Numbered from the stretch's first letter, positions 9,236 to 20,027 are shown. The stretch is DNA of 46,436 nt from an uncultured Mycoplasmatota bacterium (GCA_946488855.1 CAMLWC010000006.1:1-46436), one strand, 5' to 3'. Program-made: numbers and translations. The notes: a model not told the origin generated them from the letters alone.

Positions 9236-9721
9236 TTATATCACATTTTTAATTTTTATTTTATTATTATTTATTTCATTTACACATGTTTTTAATAATT
9301 CTTCTAAAGAATCAATTGGTTCTTTATTATAATCTAATCTATATAACCAATCTAAATATTTTATTTTTTCAGCATCATTTGGTCTACCATAAACTACTTT
9401 ACCAGTATGTAACCAATAACCAAATTCAACATTTGTTGTAAAAGCTGGCATATCGGGCAAATACCTAGGTATCCAAAAGACAATTATAGTAGCATTACTT
9501 AAACCATTTCTTTCCCACATTGCTTGATCAACATAATCTGTTTTAGGTTTCCATGTTGAATATTCAGGAACATAAACAATTCCATCAAATCCTAATTTTT
9601 CTAATATTTTTATTGCTTCATTTCGCCAAGATATTATATCTTTATCTCTAGGGGTTGGACCAGCTAAAAATATTGATTTATCTCCTTTTATAATTTCTTG
9701 ATTTGAATAATTTACTATCAT
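9236..9721 (-). CDS. Nucleoside 2-deoxyribosyltransferase-like protein
   Basis: SIFLAGPTPRDKDIISWRNEAIKIL, IIVFWIPRYLPDMPAFTTNVEFGYWLHTGKVVYGRP. Confidence 0.8.
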   Translation of the reverse strand: MIVNYSNQEIIKGDKSIFLAGPTPRDKDIISWRNEAIKILEKLGFDGIVYVPEYSTWKPKTDYVDQAMWERNGLSNATIIVFWIPRYLPDMPAFTTNVEFGYWLHTGKVVYGRPNDAEKIKYLDWLYRLDYNKEPIDSLEELLKTCVNEINNNKIKIKNVI

Positions 9722-9807
9722 TTTTCATACCTCTATTCTAAATATCAATTAAAATTTCATTATTTAATAAACTAAAATCATATATATCTAAATTACTGAT
9801 AATTTAA

Positions 9808-9978
9808 TTATTCCAATATCAATGCTTTTTTAGGACAAAAATTAGAACATTTACCACACTTAATACACTTATTATAATCAACTATTGGAGCATTAAAACC
9901 TTTTTGTGATAAAGCGTTAACAGGACATACTTTAACAGCAGGACATTTATGATTCTTTGGGCATCTTTCAATAATCAC
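9808..9978 (-). CDS. Small 4Fe-4S dicluster ferredoxin-like protein (56 aa, GTG start uncertain; absent from ORF track)
   Basis: VIIERCPKNHKCPAVKVCPVNALSQKGFNAPIVDYNKCIKCGKCSNFCPKKALILE; CX2CX2CX3CP motif. Confidence 0.75.
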   Translation of the reverse strand: MIIERCPKNHKCPAVKVCPVNALSQKGFNAPIVDYNKCIKCGKCSNFCPKKALILE

Positions 9979-10060
9979 TTTTAAATTTTTCTAATTATAT
10001 CACCTTTATCTTTAAAAATATTATATAATATATTTAGAAATTAAGCAAGGAGAATTAATT

Positions 10061-10321
10061 ATGGAAATATTTGAAGGATTAGAAGTTATAATAAATATGA
10101 TTATTGAATTGATATATAACAAAGCATTTGATAAAAATAAAAACTTAACTAAAAGAATACCTTATATTATGTTATATTCTTCTTTGTTAAGTTTAATAAT
10201 TATAGGATTAATTTATTTAATTATAATTTTATTTAAAAGTAATTATATTCTTTTACCTATATTATTATTTTTAATAGTAATATTACTTTTATATTTATTA
10301 ATTAAACCATTTTGGAAATAA
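10061..10321 (+). CDS. Small membrane protein (86 aa)
   Basis: AGGAG RBS; two hydrophobic segments. Confidence 0.6.
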   Translation: MEIFEGLEVIINMIIELIYNKAFDKNKNLTKRIPYIMLYSSLLSLIIIGLIYLIIILFKSNYILLPILLFLIVILLLYLLIKPFWK

Positions 10322-10335
10322 AATCTTATAAAGTT

Positions 10336-11142
10336 CTAATTTTCTTCTTTTATATATTTAATATCGGCATTATTTAGTATTTTTATTTGTGATATTGCAA
10401 TTTTATTAAGTCTTTCTAGCCTTTCCGATTGTTTTAATCCATCATTTATAAATACCGAATTTAAATTTTCTAAATTTACTAAACAAATTAGTTCATTTAT
10501 ATTTGCATAATCTCTAATGTTTCCATTTAAATTTGGATTTTTCTTTCTCCACTCTTTTGCGGTTGTTCCAAATAATGCCATATTTAAAACATCAGCTTCT
10601 TCTGCATATATATAATTTATTTGTTCTTTATTAAGTTCATTAGGTATTAAATTTTGCCTTATGGCATTTGTATGAAGCCTATAATTTATTTTAGATAATT
10701 CTCTTTTTGCATTCCATCCTAATTGTTTTTGTTCTAAACTTTTTAATCTTTCAAATTCTTTAATTAAAAGTAATTTAAATTTTGGACTAATCCACATTCC
10801 AAATTCAAAAGCAATATCTTTATGAGCATAAGTTCCTCCATATCTTCCTGCTTTTGATATTATTCCAATCGCATTTGTTTTTTCTGTCCATTCTTTAACA
10901 CTAATTTTATAACTATTTAAACCTGCTTGACTTTTAATTATGGCGAATTCGCCATAATTAAAATTAGGATTATGAATTTCTTCCCAAATTCCTAAAAATT
11001 CAATTGTATTTCTATTTCTTAACCAATCTGAAATAAAAAAATCACCATCTTTTGATTTTAACATATCAGTAATTGATATATAATCTTCATTTTCAAATTT
11101 CATATATGAAATTTTTTGATTCATTACTGTTAGTTCTGACAT
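10336..11142 (-). CDS. KilA-N domain protein (phage-type)
   Basis: YISITDMLKSKDGDFFISDWLRNRNTIEFLGIWEEIHNPNFN...AGRYGGTYAHKDIAFEFGMWISPKFKLLLIKEFERLK; RBS AGGTG before ATG at 11142. Confidence 0.88.
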   Translation of the reverse strand: MSELTVMNQKISYMKFENEDYISITDMLKSKDGDFFISDWLRNRNTIEFLGIWEEIHNPNFNYGEFAIIKSQAGLNSYKISVKEWTEKTNAIGIISKAGRYGGTYAHKDIAFEFGMWISPKFKLLLIKEFERLKSLEQKQLGWNAKRELSKINYRLHTNAIRQNLIPNELNKEQINYIYAEEADVLNMALFGTTAKEWRKKNPNLNGNIRDYANINELICLVNLENLNSVFINDGLKQSERLERLNKIAISQIKILNNADIKYIKEEN

Positions 11143-11460
11143 TTCTACACCTCGATTCAATATAAATTTTAAGTAAGTCATTAACTAATATAACAAAATA
11201 TAGATAATAACTTTTTGATTTACAAAATTATTTGTTACCAAACACAAATGAATTATCTATCGGATGTGTGCATTTCTCCTTTAGTAATCGTTCATTTTTT
11301 AAATTAATCAGACGTGTTTTTACAATTTTCTAATCTTTATATATGTTATTTTATATCTAAAATTGTTCTTCAATAATACATTTAAAATTTTATACATTGT
11401 TTTATTCTTTATTTTTCAATAATATTCTAATTATACCCATATAAATTATACCACAAAAAA

Positions 11461-11479
11461 AGAAGATATTAAATCTTCT
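11461..11479 (-). terminator. Terminator hairpin after the ABC permease gene
   Basis: AGAAGAT-ATTA-ATCTTCT with A/T tract. Confidence 0.5.
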
Positions 11480-14400
11480 ATTCAACTGATTTTAATGATT
11501 CAATCATATCTATTTTTTTTAGTGAGAAATGTGTTACTACTTGAACTAAAACAGTAAAGAAAATCATAATTAAGAATGTATAAACATAACTTAATGTATT
11601 AATATTTTTAACAAATAATATTTCATCTGTTTCTGCTATTGCTAAAACAAAATTATTTAAAACAACTCCTAAAAATAATCCTATTACTATACCTATAGAT
11701 GTTAATATAAGAGTTTCTCTATAAACATAAGTTGATACTTCATTATCTTTAAAACCTAATACTTTTAAAGTAGCTATTTCTCTTTTTCTTTCATTAATGT
11801 TTATTGTCGTTAAATTATATAAAACTATGATAGTTAATAAACTAGAAGCAATAATTATTAAATAAACTATGTTATTCATACCACTTATAATATCATTAAA
11901 CACATCTAAACTATCAGTTGTGAATTGGATATTACTAAAATATCCAGTATCCATTAAAGCTGTAGCTAAAGATTCATCAACATTAGTAATAATAGTATTA
12001 TAAGTTATTTCATTAAATATTTTATTATAGTAATTACTACTCATATAAATATAACTATTAACGTAGTTTTCGCATATCCCTTCTACTTTTAAAATAAATA
12101 ATTCATTTTCACTATTTCTAATACTAATTGATTTACCTAATTCAGCATCTAATAATTCTGCCATTTTAGAAGTTATAATAACGCCATTATCAGATAATTC
12201 TATTTTATTACCATTTAAATCATTTATTTTGATATAATTATCAACTAAAGATAAATCATCAAAAGCTAATAAGTAAGTGTCAATATTTTTATTATCAGCA
12301 TTAAATGTATAATTTTCCATATGAGCATATAATAAATTATTTATATTATTATCATTTAATGTTTTATTTATTTCTTCATTAATAATGGGTTGTTCATCAT
12401 TTAATATAAGCATTGTATCATAAACATGTATTTTATCATATTGAATACTTACTAATGAACTAACACTATCTCTTATACCAAATCCAGTTAATAATAATGC
12501 TGTACATCCTGAAATACCTAAAATAGTCATAATAATTCTTTTTTTATACCTAAACAAATTTCTAAAAGTAACTTTCCAAGTAAAAGATAATCTTTTCCAA
12601 ATAAATTTAATTCTTTCTAATAAAACTTTTTTTCCATTTTTAGGAGGTTCTGGTCTTAATAATGTAGCAGGAACATATTTAAAATCCTTTAAAACAGTTA
12701 ATAAAGTTACGATTACCATTAAAGATATTGTAACTAAAATAATCGAAATACAAGGAATAACTTCCGCGTAAGTTTTTAATTCTGGTATTACAAAATTAGC
12801 GTGATAAATACTATATAAAACATGTGGAACATAAGCATATCCAATTGTTAAACCAATTGATAATCCAATTGATGTTGCTATTAAAACATAAAATAAATAA
12901 CTTGATACTATTTTTATTTTACTAATACCTAAAGATACATATGTACCTATTTCTCCTCGTTCTTCTTCTATCATTCTTGTCATTGTATTTAAACTCATTA
13001 AAAATACCACTAACATAAAAAATATTGGAAAAACAGCAGCTATAGCATCTATTTTAACGGCACTTTCATAAAAATTAGTATAACCTATATTATCTTCTCT
13101 TGATAACAAATACCATTTAGGTTTTTCAATTGTATTTAATTCTTCTTTAGCATCGTTTATTTCATTTTCTGCTTTAGTTATTTCTTCAATATATTTGTTA
13201 TAATTTTCTTCATATTCTTTATAACCATCTTCTAATTCTTTTTTAGCATCATCTAATTCATCATATTTTCTATTTAAAGTATTAACTTGTTTTTCAAATT
13301 CTTCATTCCACAAATCTATGTTATTATTTAATTCTTTTTCTTGACTAGCTAATTCATTTTTAGTATTTATTAATAATTCTATATTTTTTTTATTTTCTTT
13401 TAATAACTTTAATTGGTTACTATAAGTTATATATTCTTCACTTTCAGGATCTAAAGTACTTAATAAATTATTTAAATTAGTAATTTGTTCATTTAATAAT
13501 TTTAAATTAGATTCCAATTCACTTTCTTTTAAGTTATATTTTTTTAAAGCAGAATTATATTCTTTTTTAGCGTTAGCTAATTTACTATTAGCCTCATTAA
13601 ATGTTCGTTCCATTTCTTTATTGGTTTTATCTAATTGTGCTTTACCTTCATCTAATTCTTTATAACCATTATTAATTTTTTCTTTATTTTCATCTAATTC
13701 TTTTTTAGCATCTTCTAATTTTTTACCATTAGTTTCTTTTTCATTTAATAATTTATCTTCAGCTTCATTAATAATATCCATAGCTTCTTTTAATATTTCT
13801 TCATATCTTATTGTTTCTCTAATCGGCTTTAATTCTTTTAATTTGCTATCTAATACATTTATAACTTCTTTATAATCATCTAGATATGAAGTTTTATCGA
13901 TACTATTTTTATCAATTATATATATTTCAGTATAATATTCGATATCAAAATTATCAATTGGAATATAAATAAATGTATCTAATTTACCATCACCAATAGT
14001 AGATATTCCCTTAGATTTATATGTATATAGTGAACTTGTAACTGTACCAGATACTGTATATTCTTTAATTTTTAAATTATCACTTTCAATAGTTATTTTA
14101 TCACCTATTTGATAAGTACCATCTTCTACTAAACATTCATTACTATTAGGCATTTTTCCACTTACTAAATTAACTTTATTAACTTCTGTAATAGCATGAA
14201 CTCTTGTTACATCACCATTTAGTAAAATATCAAAAGAATAAGATGGAACAACTATTAAATCAGATGATATTTCTTTAATTGATTCGACATCACCTTCTGT
14301 TAATCCCATAGTACTTACTATTTTATAATCCATTAAAGAAGTTTCATCATAATATTCATCCATTGTTTTAATCATATCAGTAGCAGATTCTCTAATACCC

Positions 14401-14501
14401 GAGAAAAAAGCACTACCTAACATAACTATAAATATTAATGATAAAAATCTTCCTAATGATTTTTTTATTTTTCTAAAACTATTTTTATATATCATCACCA
14501 A
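11478..14501 (-). CDS. FtsX-like ABC transporter permease with long extracytoplasmic coiled coil
   Basis: Two FtsX-type TM modules; long E/K/N-rich coiled coil between about aa 240 and 470; adjacent ATPase gene. Confidence 0.88.
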   Translation of the reverse strand: MVMIYKNSFRKIKKSLGRFLSLIFIVMLGSAFFSGIRESATDMIKTMDEYYDETSLMDYKIVSTMGLTEGDVESIKEISSDLIVVPSYSFDILLNGDVTRVHAITEVNKVNLVSGKMPNSNECLVEDGTYQIGDKITIESDNLKIKEYTVSGTVTSSLYTYKSKGISTIGDGKLDTFIYIPIDNFDIEYYTEIYIIDKNSIDKTSYLDDYKEVINVLDSKLKELKPIRETIRYEEILKEAMDIINEAEDKLLNEKETNGKKLEDAKKELDENKEKINNGYKELDEGKAQLDKTNKEMERTFNEANSKLANAKKEYNSALKKYNLKESELESNLKLLNEQITNLNNLLSTLDPESEEYITYSNQLKLLKENKKNIELLINTKNELASQEKELNNNIDLWNEEFEKQVNTLNRKYDELDDAKKELEDGYKEYEENYNKYIEEITKAENEINDAKEELNTIEKPKWYLLSREDNIGYTNFYESAVKIDAIAAVFPIFFMLVVFLMSLNTMTRMIEEERGEIGTYVSLGISKIKIVSSYLFYVLIATSIGLSIGLTIGYAYVPHVLYSIYHANFVIPELKTYAEVIPCISIILVTISLMVIVTLLTVLKDFKYVPATLLRPEPPKNGKKVLLERIKFIWKRLSFTWKVTFRNLFRYKKRIIMTILGISGCTALLLTGFGIRDSVSSLVSIQYDKIHVYDTMLILNDEQPIINEEINKTLNDNNINNLLYAHMENYTFNADNKNIDTYLLAFDDLSLVDNYIKINDLNGNKIELSDNGVIITSKMAELLDAELGKSISIRNSENELFILKVEGICENYVNSYIYMSSNYYNKIFNEITYNTIITNVDESLATALMDTGYFSNIQFTTDSLDVFNDIISGMNNIVYLIIIASSLLTIIVLYNLTTININERKREIATLKVLGFKDNEVSTYVYRETLILTSIGIVIGLFLGVVLNNFVLAIAETDEILFVKNINTLSYVYTFLIMIFFTVLVQVVTHFSLKKIDMIESLKSVE

Positions 14502-15196
14502 TCAATCTCCTCAACTAATTTAGGATTTTTATTAATAATAATATCTTTTACAGTACCATTTTTTATTTTAATTACTTTATCTGCTATATCTGATATAACA
14601 GCATTATGAGTTATTATAATTGTAGTCATTTTAGAATCATGACATGTTTTTTGTAATAATTCTAATATTAATTTACCTGTTTTAGAATCCAATGCTCCAG
14701 TTGGTTCATCACATAATAATAATTTAGGATTTTTAGCTAAAGCACGAGCAATACTAACTCTTTGTTGTTCACCACCTGATAATTGAGCAGGAAAATGATT
14801 AATTCTATCTTCTAATCCAACACTTTTCAAAGTTTCTTCACTATCTTTTGGATTTTTACATATTTGACTTGCTAAAGAAACATTTTCTAAAGCAGTTAAA
14901 TTACCTACTAAATTATAAAATTGAAACACAAAACCAATATCGTATCTACGATAATTAGTTAATTGTTTTTTACTGTATTTAGCAATATCTTTTCCATCAA
15001 TTATAATGCTGCCACTATCAGTTGTATCCATACCACCTAAAATATTCAAAACAGTTGTTTTACCAGCACCAGAAGGACCTAAAATAACTACTAATTCACC
15101 TTTTTCTATTTCAAAAGAAACATTTTCTATTGCTTTAATAGAAACTTCACCCATCTTATAAGTTTTATTTATATTTTTAACTTCTATATATGCCAT
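14495..15196 (-). CDS. ABC transporter ATP-binding protein (LolD/MacB type)
   Basis: Walker A LGPSGAGKTT; signature LSGGEQQRVSIARAL; Walker B LLLCDEPTGALD. Confidence 0.95.
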   Translation of the reverse strand: MAYIEVKNINKTYKMGEVSIKAIENVSFEIEKGELVVILGPSGAGKTTVLNILGGMDTTDSGSIIIDGKDIAKYSKKQLTNYRRYDIGFVFQFYNLVGNLTALENVSLASQICKNPKDSEETLKSVGLEDRINHFPAQLSGGEQQRVSIARALAKNPKLLLCDEPTGALDSKTGKLILELLQKTCHDSKMTTIIITHNAVISDIADKVIKIKNGTVKDIIINKNPKLVEEIDW

Positions 15197-15254
15197 TTTA
15201 TCACCTATTTATATTATATCATTAAAATAAGAAAAAAACTGAAATAATTCAGTT

Positions 15255-16721
15255 TTAAATCATCATATTAGCAATAACAGAAATAACAATTACAATACCA
15301 AATATGATTAGTAAATATTTATAAATATATTTTACCCATTCTTTATAAGGTATTTGTAAATATGATAAACCTGCTATTAAGAAAATACTTGTTGGTGCAA
15401 TTAACATTACTAAACCATACATAGTTTGGAACATTAATGCTACAATTTGAATAACATTTTCGTCAAATGCACTAAATGGACTTGACATAGTTGCTACTAA
15501 TGTATAAAAGTCATTATAGAAGAAACTAGATGTTAGAGTTGAAATAGTAGTACCTGCTATTGAAAAGTTTTCTCCAACGAATTGATTTGTAATAGTATTT
15601 ACAAAATCAGCACCTTCCATATTTAATATTGCAGCAAATACTACACATGATAATCCAGCATAAACTGCAGGAACAATCATTTCTTTCATGCCTTTAACAA
15701 ATCCATCTATTGCTTCACTAAATTTAACACTATATACCCAAGTAATAATTAATGATGCAATAACTAATATAGCTATTATGTCATAATTTCCCCATAATCC
15801 TAAAGCTGATGTTCCGCCTAATAAATTAGAGAAAATTTCATAATTTCCTATCTTAGCACTCATCAATGATTCATGGAAATCTTCTAAGAATGAAATACCA
15901 AATGTGTAAGATAAATTATAAACACCTACTACTAATAAAACAAACATTAAAATTACAACAACTATAAGAGGTAATATACCTTTTTCAGTTCTTAATTCGC
16001 TATATAAAGGAATATTAACTTTTTCTTCTTTAACTTCTGCTGTTTTTTCTTTTGATTTTTTATCTTTAACTACTTCTTTTTTAGTTACTTCTTTTTTAAA
16101 TAAGCTTTTTTTACTAACTAATATAACAAATAAAGATGTTACAATAATTAATAGAATAATTCTTATTAAAATTAAACTAGTCATAGTAAAAGTTGTACTT
16201 GATTGACCAAAAACTATTTTTAAATATCCCCAAGTACCAAAACCAATAGTCGAACCAATTTGTCCCACTAACATAGCCCCAATGGTTGAAGCTAAAGCAT
16301 TAATTTTACTATAGCCTAATTTCAAAAGAACTGTTACGAAAAAAGGTACTAAAATTAAAATTACATTAAGAGTTCCAATAATAGAAGATAATAAAGCAAA
16401 AAGTATTATTGTAATAATCATAAATTTTTTACTATTATCTTTATATTTTTTAGTAATTCCTTCAACTATCTTAGTGTAAACACCAGTTTTGTTTAAAACT
16501 CCATAAAAACCACCAATAGCTAAAATCAATAAAATATATTGAATAAATGTAGCCATTGAAATAAATGGTAATCTAACAAGATCATATAATCCTAATGGAA
16601 CAGCAGCATCCGTAGAACTAAATGATCCACTTGAATAACCTCCAGCTGGAATAACCCAACTCATTAAAAATACAACTAAAAATGTTATCCCTAATACTTT
16701 TAATAAATCATATTTTTTCAT
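15255..16721 (-). CDS. YfcC/C4-dicarboxylate anaerobic carrier-family transporter
   Basis: MSWVIPAGGYSSGSF, IGTLNVILILVPFFVTVLLKLGYSKINALAS; multiple TM segments. Confidence 0.8.
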   Translation of the reverse strand: MKKYDLLKVLGITFLVVFLMSWVIPAGGYSSGSFSSTDAAVPLGLYDLVRLPFISMATFIQYILLILAIGGFYGVLNKTGVYTKIVEGITKKYKDNSKKFMIITIILFALLSSIIGTLNVILILVPFFVTVLLKLGYSKINALASTIGAMLVGQIGSTIGFGTWGYLKIVFGQSSTTFTMTSLILIRIILLIIVTSLFVILVSKKSLFKKEVTKKEVVKDKKSKEKTAEVKEEKVNIPLYSELRTEKGILPLIVVVILMFVLLVVGVYNLSYTFGISFLEDFHESLMSAKIGNYEIFSNLLGGTSALGLWGNYDIIAILVIASLIITWVYSVKFSEAIDGFVKGMKEMIVPAVYAGLSCVVFAAILNMEGADFVNTITNQFVGENFSIAGTTISTLTSSFFYNDFYTLVATMSSPFSAFDENVIQIVALMFQTMYGLVMLIAPTSIFLIAGLSYLQIPYKEWVKYIYKYLLIIFGIVIVISVIANMMI

Positions 16722-16786
16722 TTTTCTTATACCTCCAAGATAATTATAATAAAAAAAACAAATTATTACAATAAAAACACTAAAAT

Positions 16787-16815
16787 TTCACAATATTTTT
16801 ACAAAATGGTATAAT
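16787..16815 (+). promoter_or_regulatory. Sigma-A-like promoter upstream of radical SAM gene
   Basis: TTCACA (16787-16792), 17-nt spacer, TATAAT (16810-16815). Confidence 0.65.
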
Positions 16816-16831
16816 TTAGGTGGTGATTTTT

Positions 16832-17752
16832 ATGAAATTTATATATTCTAATACAAATAAAAGATATCATACCTTAGATTATTATTATAAAAATAAATTT
16901 AATACTAAAATTATTAAAGTAAGTTTAAATGCTGGTTTTAGCTGTCCACACTTAAAAAGTGGCGGTTGTATTTATTGTAGTAACTTAGGTAGTGGTGAAT
17001 ATGCTGGAAATATTACTGATGATTTAATTACCCAATTCGTTAAAGGTAAAGAAATGATGAATAAAAAATGGCCAAATGGCAAATATATTGGATATTTTCA
17101 AGCAAGAACAAATACTTATGCCCCACTTGAAATACTAAAAGAAAAATATGAAACTATTTTAAATTTAAAAGATGTAATTGGATTATCGATAGCTACAAGA
17201 CCGGATTCCATTAGTGATGAATGTTTAGAATATTTAAGTGAATTAAACAAAAAAACTTTTTTAACTATAGAACTTGGATTACAAACTGTTCATGAAGAAA
17301 CATCTAAATTAATAAATCGTGGTCATGATTTAAAATGTTTTACTGATATGGTTAAAAAATTAAGAGATAAAAATATCAATGTTGTTGTTCACATTATCAA
17401 TGGTCTACCTTATGAAACTAAAGAAATGATGCTAGAAACTGTAAAATTTTTAAATAAGTTAGATATTCAAGGAATAAAAATTCATATGCTTCATATATTA
17501 AAAAATACTAAATTAGAAAAATTGTACAATCAAAATAAATTTGATTTATTGACTAAAGAACAATACATAAAATTAGTTTGTGAACAATTAGAATATTTAA
17601 GACCTGAAATAGTCATTCATAGATTAACTGGTGATCCTAAAATAGATGATTTAATTGAGCCAAAATGGATTACAAAAAAAATTGATGTGTTAAATGGCAT
17701 AGATAAATATATGGCTGATAAAAATATTGTACAAGGTGATAAAATTATATAA
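16832..17752 (+). CDS. Radical SAM protein, TIGR01212/YtqA-like
   Basis: VSLNAGFSCPHLKSGGCIYCSNLGSGEYAG, IGYFQARTNTYAP; ATG at 16832 preceded by AGGTGGTGAT. Confidence 0.9.
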   Translation: MKFIYSNTNKRYHTLDYYYKNKFNTKIIKVSLNAGFSCPHLKSGGCIYCSNLGSGEYAGNITDDLITQFVKGKEMMNKKWPNGKYIGYFQARTNTYAPLEILKEKYETILNLKDVIGLSIATRPDSISDECLEYLSELNKKTFLTIELGLQTVHEETSKLINRGHDLKCFTDMVKKLRDKNINVVVHIINGLPYETKEMMLETVKFLNKLDIQGIKIHMLHILKNTKLEKLYNQNKFDLLTKEQYIKLVCEQLEYLRPEIVIHRLTGDPKIDDLIEPKWITKKIDVLNGIDKYMADKNIVQGDKII

Positions 17753-17913
17753 TTTTATTAATTACAATTATTATTTTTAATTTATATATTCTAATATTTG
17801 AAAATAGTATAAATAATTTTTAAAATTAATAATTTTTTTTTACTAATTTTAAAATTCCTTCATTTGATTTAAAATTTTATTTAATTATAATTGTAGATGA
17901 AGGAGGAGTTATT

Positions 17914-18120
17914 ATGGAAAAATTTATACAAAAAAAATCCCATCTTTCTGAAGATGAGATTAATGAATTATTATATTATTATGAACAAGGAATAAATATC
18001 GGAAAAGAAGAAATTTTATTAACTGTTATAAATAATATGATAAATTTAAAATTTGATAAAAACATAATTGCTAAAATTATTAATAAAAAAGAAAACACTA
18101 TAGAAAATTACTTAAATTAA
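17914..18120 (+). CDS. Hypothetical protein (68 aa)
   Basis: AGGAGG RBS before ATG; no recognised family. Confidence 0.5.
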   Translation: MEKFIQKKSHLSEDEINELLYYYEQGINIGKEEILLTVINNMINLKFDKNIIAKIINKKENTIENYLN

Positions 18121-18140
18121 CAAAGTCATAAATTGACTTT

Positions 18141-19907
18141 TTATTTTTTTTCAACAAACCATACTCCACTAATATCACAACTATTGCTAGCTGGTGCTGG
18201 ATTTGGCATATCTAATTTTATCATAACTGGAACTTTAAACGCAGAACCAAAGGCAATACAATTACCAGGTTGGAAAATACGTAATCTTTTTATTATTTCA
18301 TTTGTAATATTAGGTACCATCTTTCTTATATATTCAACATCAACTGGATGTAGCATTTTAAATATTAAGAAATTATTACATTGTGATAAAGAAGTTTCTG
18401 ATAATTCACTAGGTCTTTGTGAAATAAGTCCTAATAATACTCCATATTTTCTACCTTCTTTAGTAATTCTTTCAAATATGTTATATCCTAATAATTCAAC
18501 ATCAATATCATTTTGAACATACCTATGTGCTTCTTCTAATATTATATGAAATGGCAATGTTGCTCTTCTATCCATTGACTTAGCATAATCAAATAATAAT
18601 TTTGAATATATTTTAGTTAATGTTTTAGCAAATCTATCATCAACATAATTTATATTGAAATTAATTATTTGTGCTTTTCTTCCATTAGGTGCTGTTAATA
18701 ATTCTTTAATATATTCTTCTTTAGTAACAAACTTATCATATTCAAAATACTTTTTATAATCACTATTTACTAAAGAATGTAATCTTACTTTTAACACATT
18801 TGATTCATTATAAACTTTATCACTATTTAATATTCCTTCACTAATTAAAGCAAATTCAAAAGCTTTTTCTAAATCTTCTAATCCATACATAAAATCGCCT
18901 TTTGGTAATTTTAATTCCAAATCATTTTGAACAAATTTTTCTATAAAAGTCGTTAATAATTCCATTTCTCTTATTTTACCTGATGCATCAATCAACAAGC
19001 ATTGTTTTAATGGCCTAGTATATCCTGGTTGAAAAATTGGTGTTTCCAAATTTAATTCAGGTGTATTATAAAAAGATAAAATAGAAAAAATTTGATCTCT
19101 TATTTGAGCTGGTGGATTACCACTTGCTAATATATCTAGTAAAGATCTAGCAATTATATCATTTTGATGTTTTACTACATCAGCTCCATTTCTCGCAAAG
19201 ATATTTACTAATTTTAACGCTTTTTCTATTATTGGTAATTGCGATGGACTAGTAGCATTTAATAATAAAGCTAAATCATCAACTCCTAATAACCAAGTAG
19301 GTATTCTTAAAATTTCTGACTCACTAAAATGAGTATTAGTAGTATAAGCTTTAAAAGATATTTCTTCACTGCCAACATTTTTAAATGCATTATGATATTC
19401 TCCATATGCATCAAATATAAATAAGCTTGCCCTATAAGGTATATATCTTTTTTTATCAAAAACATTTTGAATTATACGAGCAACACCACAAGATTTGCCT
19501 GAGCCTGTTGAACCTAATATAGCAAAATGATTACTAAAAAATTGATTAATATTAGCCCCTATCTTAACACCTTTATAAATAGGACTCATTCCCAAATAAA
19601 CATCAATATTTTCTTGATAATTTTCAACACCAATTATCATCGGAATTTTTTCTTTAGAAATTAATTTAACTATTGAACTAAAAGATGGCTTAACAATTAC
19701 ACCAAAAACAAATTTATTATTAATTATTTCACCTAATAAATTTATATGTGCTATATTATCTTGAATATCAATAATTTCTCCGACTAATCTTCTATTGTTA
19801 TCTTCCATAACAACATGAACATTAATTAAATTTTCAAATTTATTAATATCAATAGCTAATTTTAATAAAACTTCATTTTCAACTATTCCTATAATACTAC
19901 CCAACAT
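18141..19907 (-). CDS. HerA-like/DUF87 ATPase
   Basis: Walker A ILGSTGSGKSCGVARI; Walker B-like LPFHIILEEAHRYV; GLISQRPSELSETSLSQCNNFLIFKM; RBS GGAGGG before ATG at 19907. Confidence 0.88.
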   Translation of the reverse strand: MLGSIIGIVENEVLLKLAIDINKFENLINVHVVMEDNNRRLVGEIIDIQDNIAHINLLGEIINNKFVFGVIVKPSFSSIVKLISKEKIPMIIGVENYQENIDVYLGMSPIYKGVKIGANINQFFSNHFAILGSTGSGKSCGVARIIQNVFDKKRYIPYRASLFIFDAYGEYHNAFKNVGSEEISFKAYTTNTHFSESEILRIPTWLLGVDDLALLLNATSPSQLPIIEKALKLVNIFARNGADVVKHQNDIIARSLLDILASGNPPAQIRDQIFSILSFYNTPELNLETPIFQPGYTRPLKQCLLIDASGKIREMELLTTFIEKFVQNDLELKLPKGDFMYGLEDLEKAFEFALISEGILNSDKVYNESNVLKVRLHSLVNSDYKKYFEYDKFVTKEEYIKELLTAPNGRKAQIINFNINYVDDRFAKTLTKIYSKLLFDYAKSMDRRATLPFHIILEEAHRYVQNDIDVELLGYNIFERITKEGRKYGVLLGLISQRPSELSETSLSQCNNFLIFKMLHPVDVEYIRKMVPNITNEIIKRLRIFQPGNCIAFGSAFKVPVMIKLDMPNPAPASNSCDISGVWFVEKK

Positions 19908-19982
19908 TTTATCCCTCCAATTATAATTATTATACAATTTTTTGAAATAAAAGAAAATAGTTTATACGAAATTTAACAAAAA

Positions 19983-20027
19983 TAAAAAAAGGTAATTATT
20001 TTATTATAAAAATAATACCTTTTTTTT
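19983..20027 (-). terminator. Intrinsic terminator overlapping the end of the histidine kinase gene
   Basis: AAAAAAGGTAATTATT ... AATAATACCTTTTTT inverted repeat. Confidence 0.55.

Noticed and set aside
11182-11477. Possible template repeat or ncRNA in the longest AT-rich intergenic gap
   Set aside because: No similarity to VR1/VR2 seen on either strand and no convincing structured RNA.
18133-18516. Plus-strand 127-aa ORF opposite the HerA-like gene
   Set aside because: Antisense to strongly conserved ATPase motifs.
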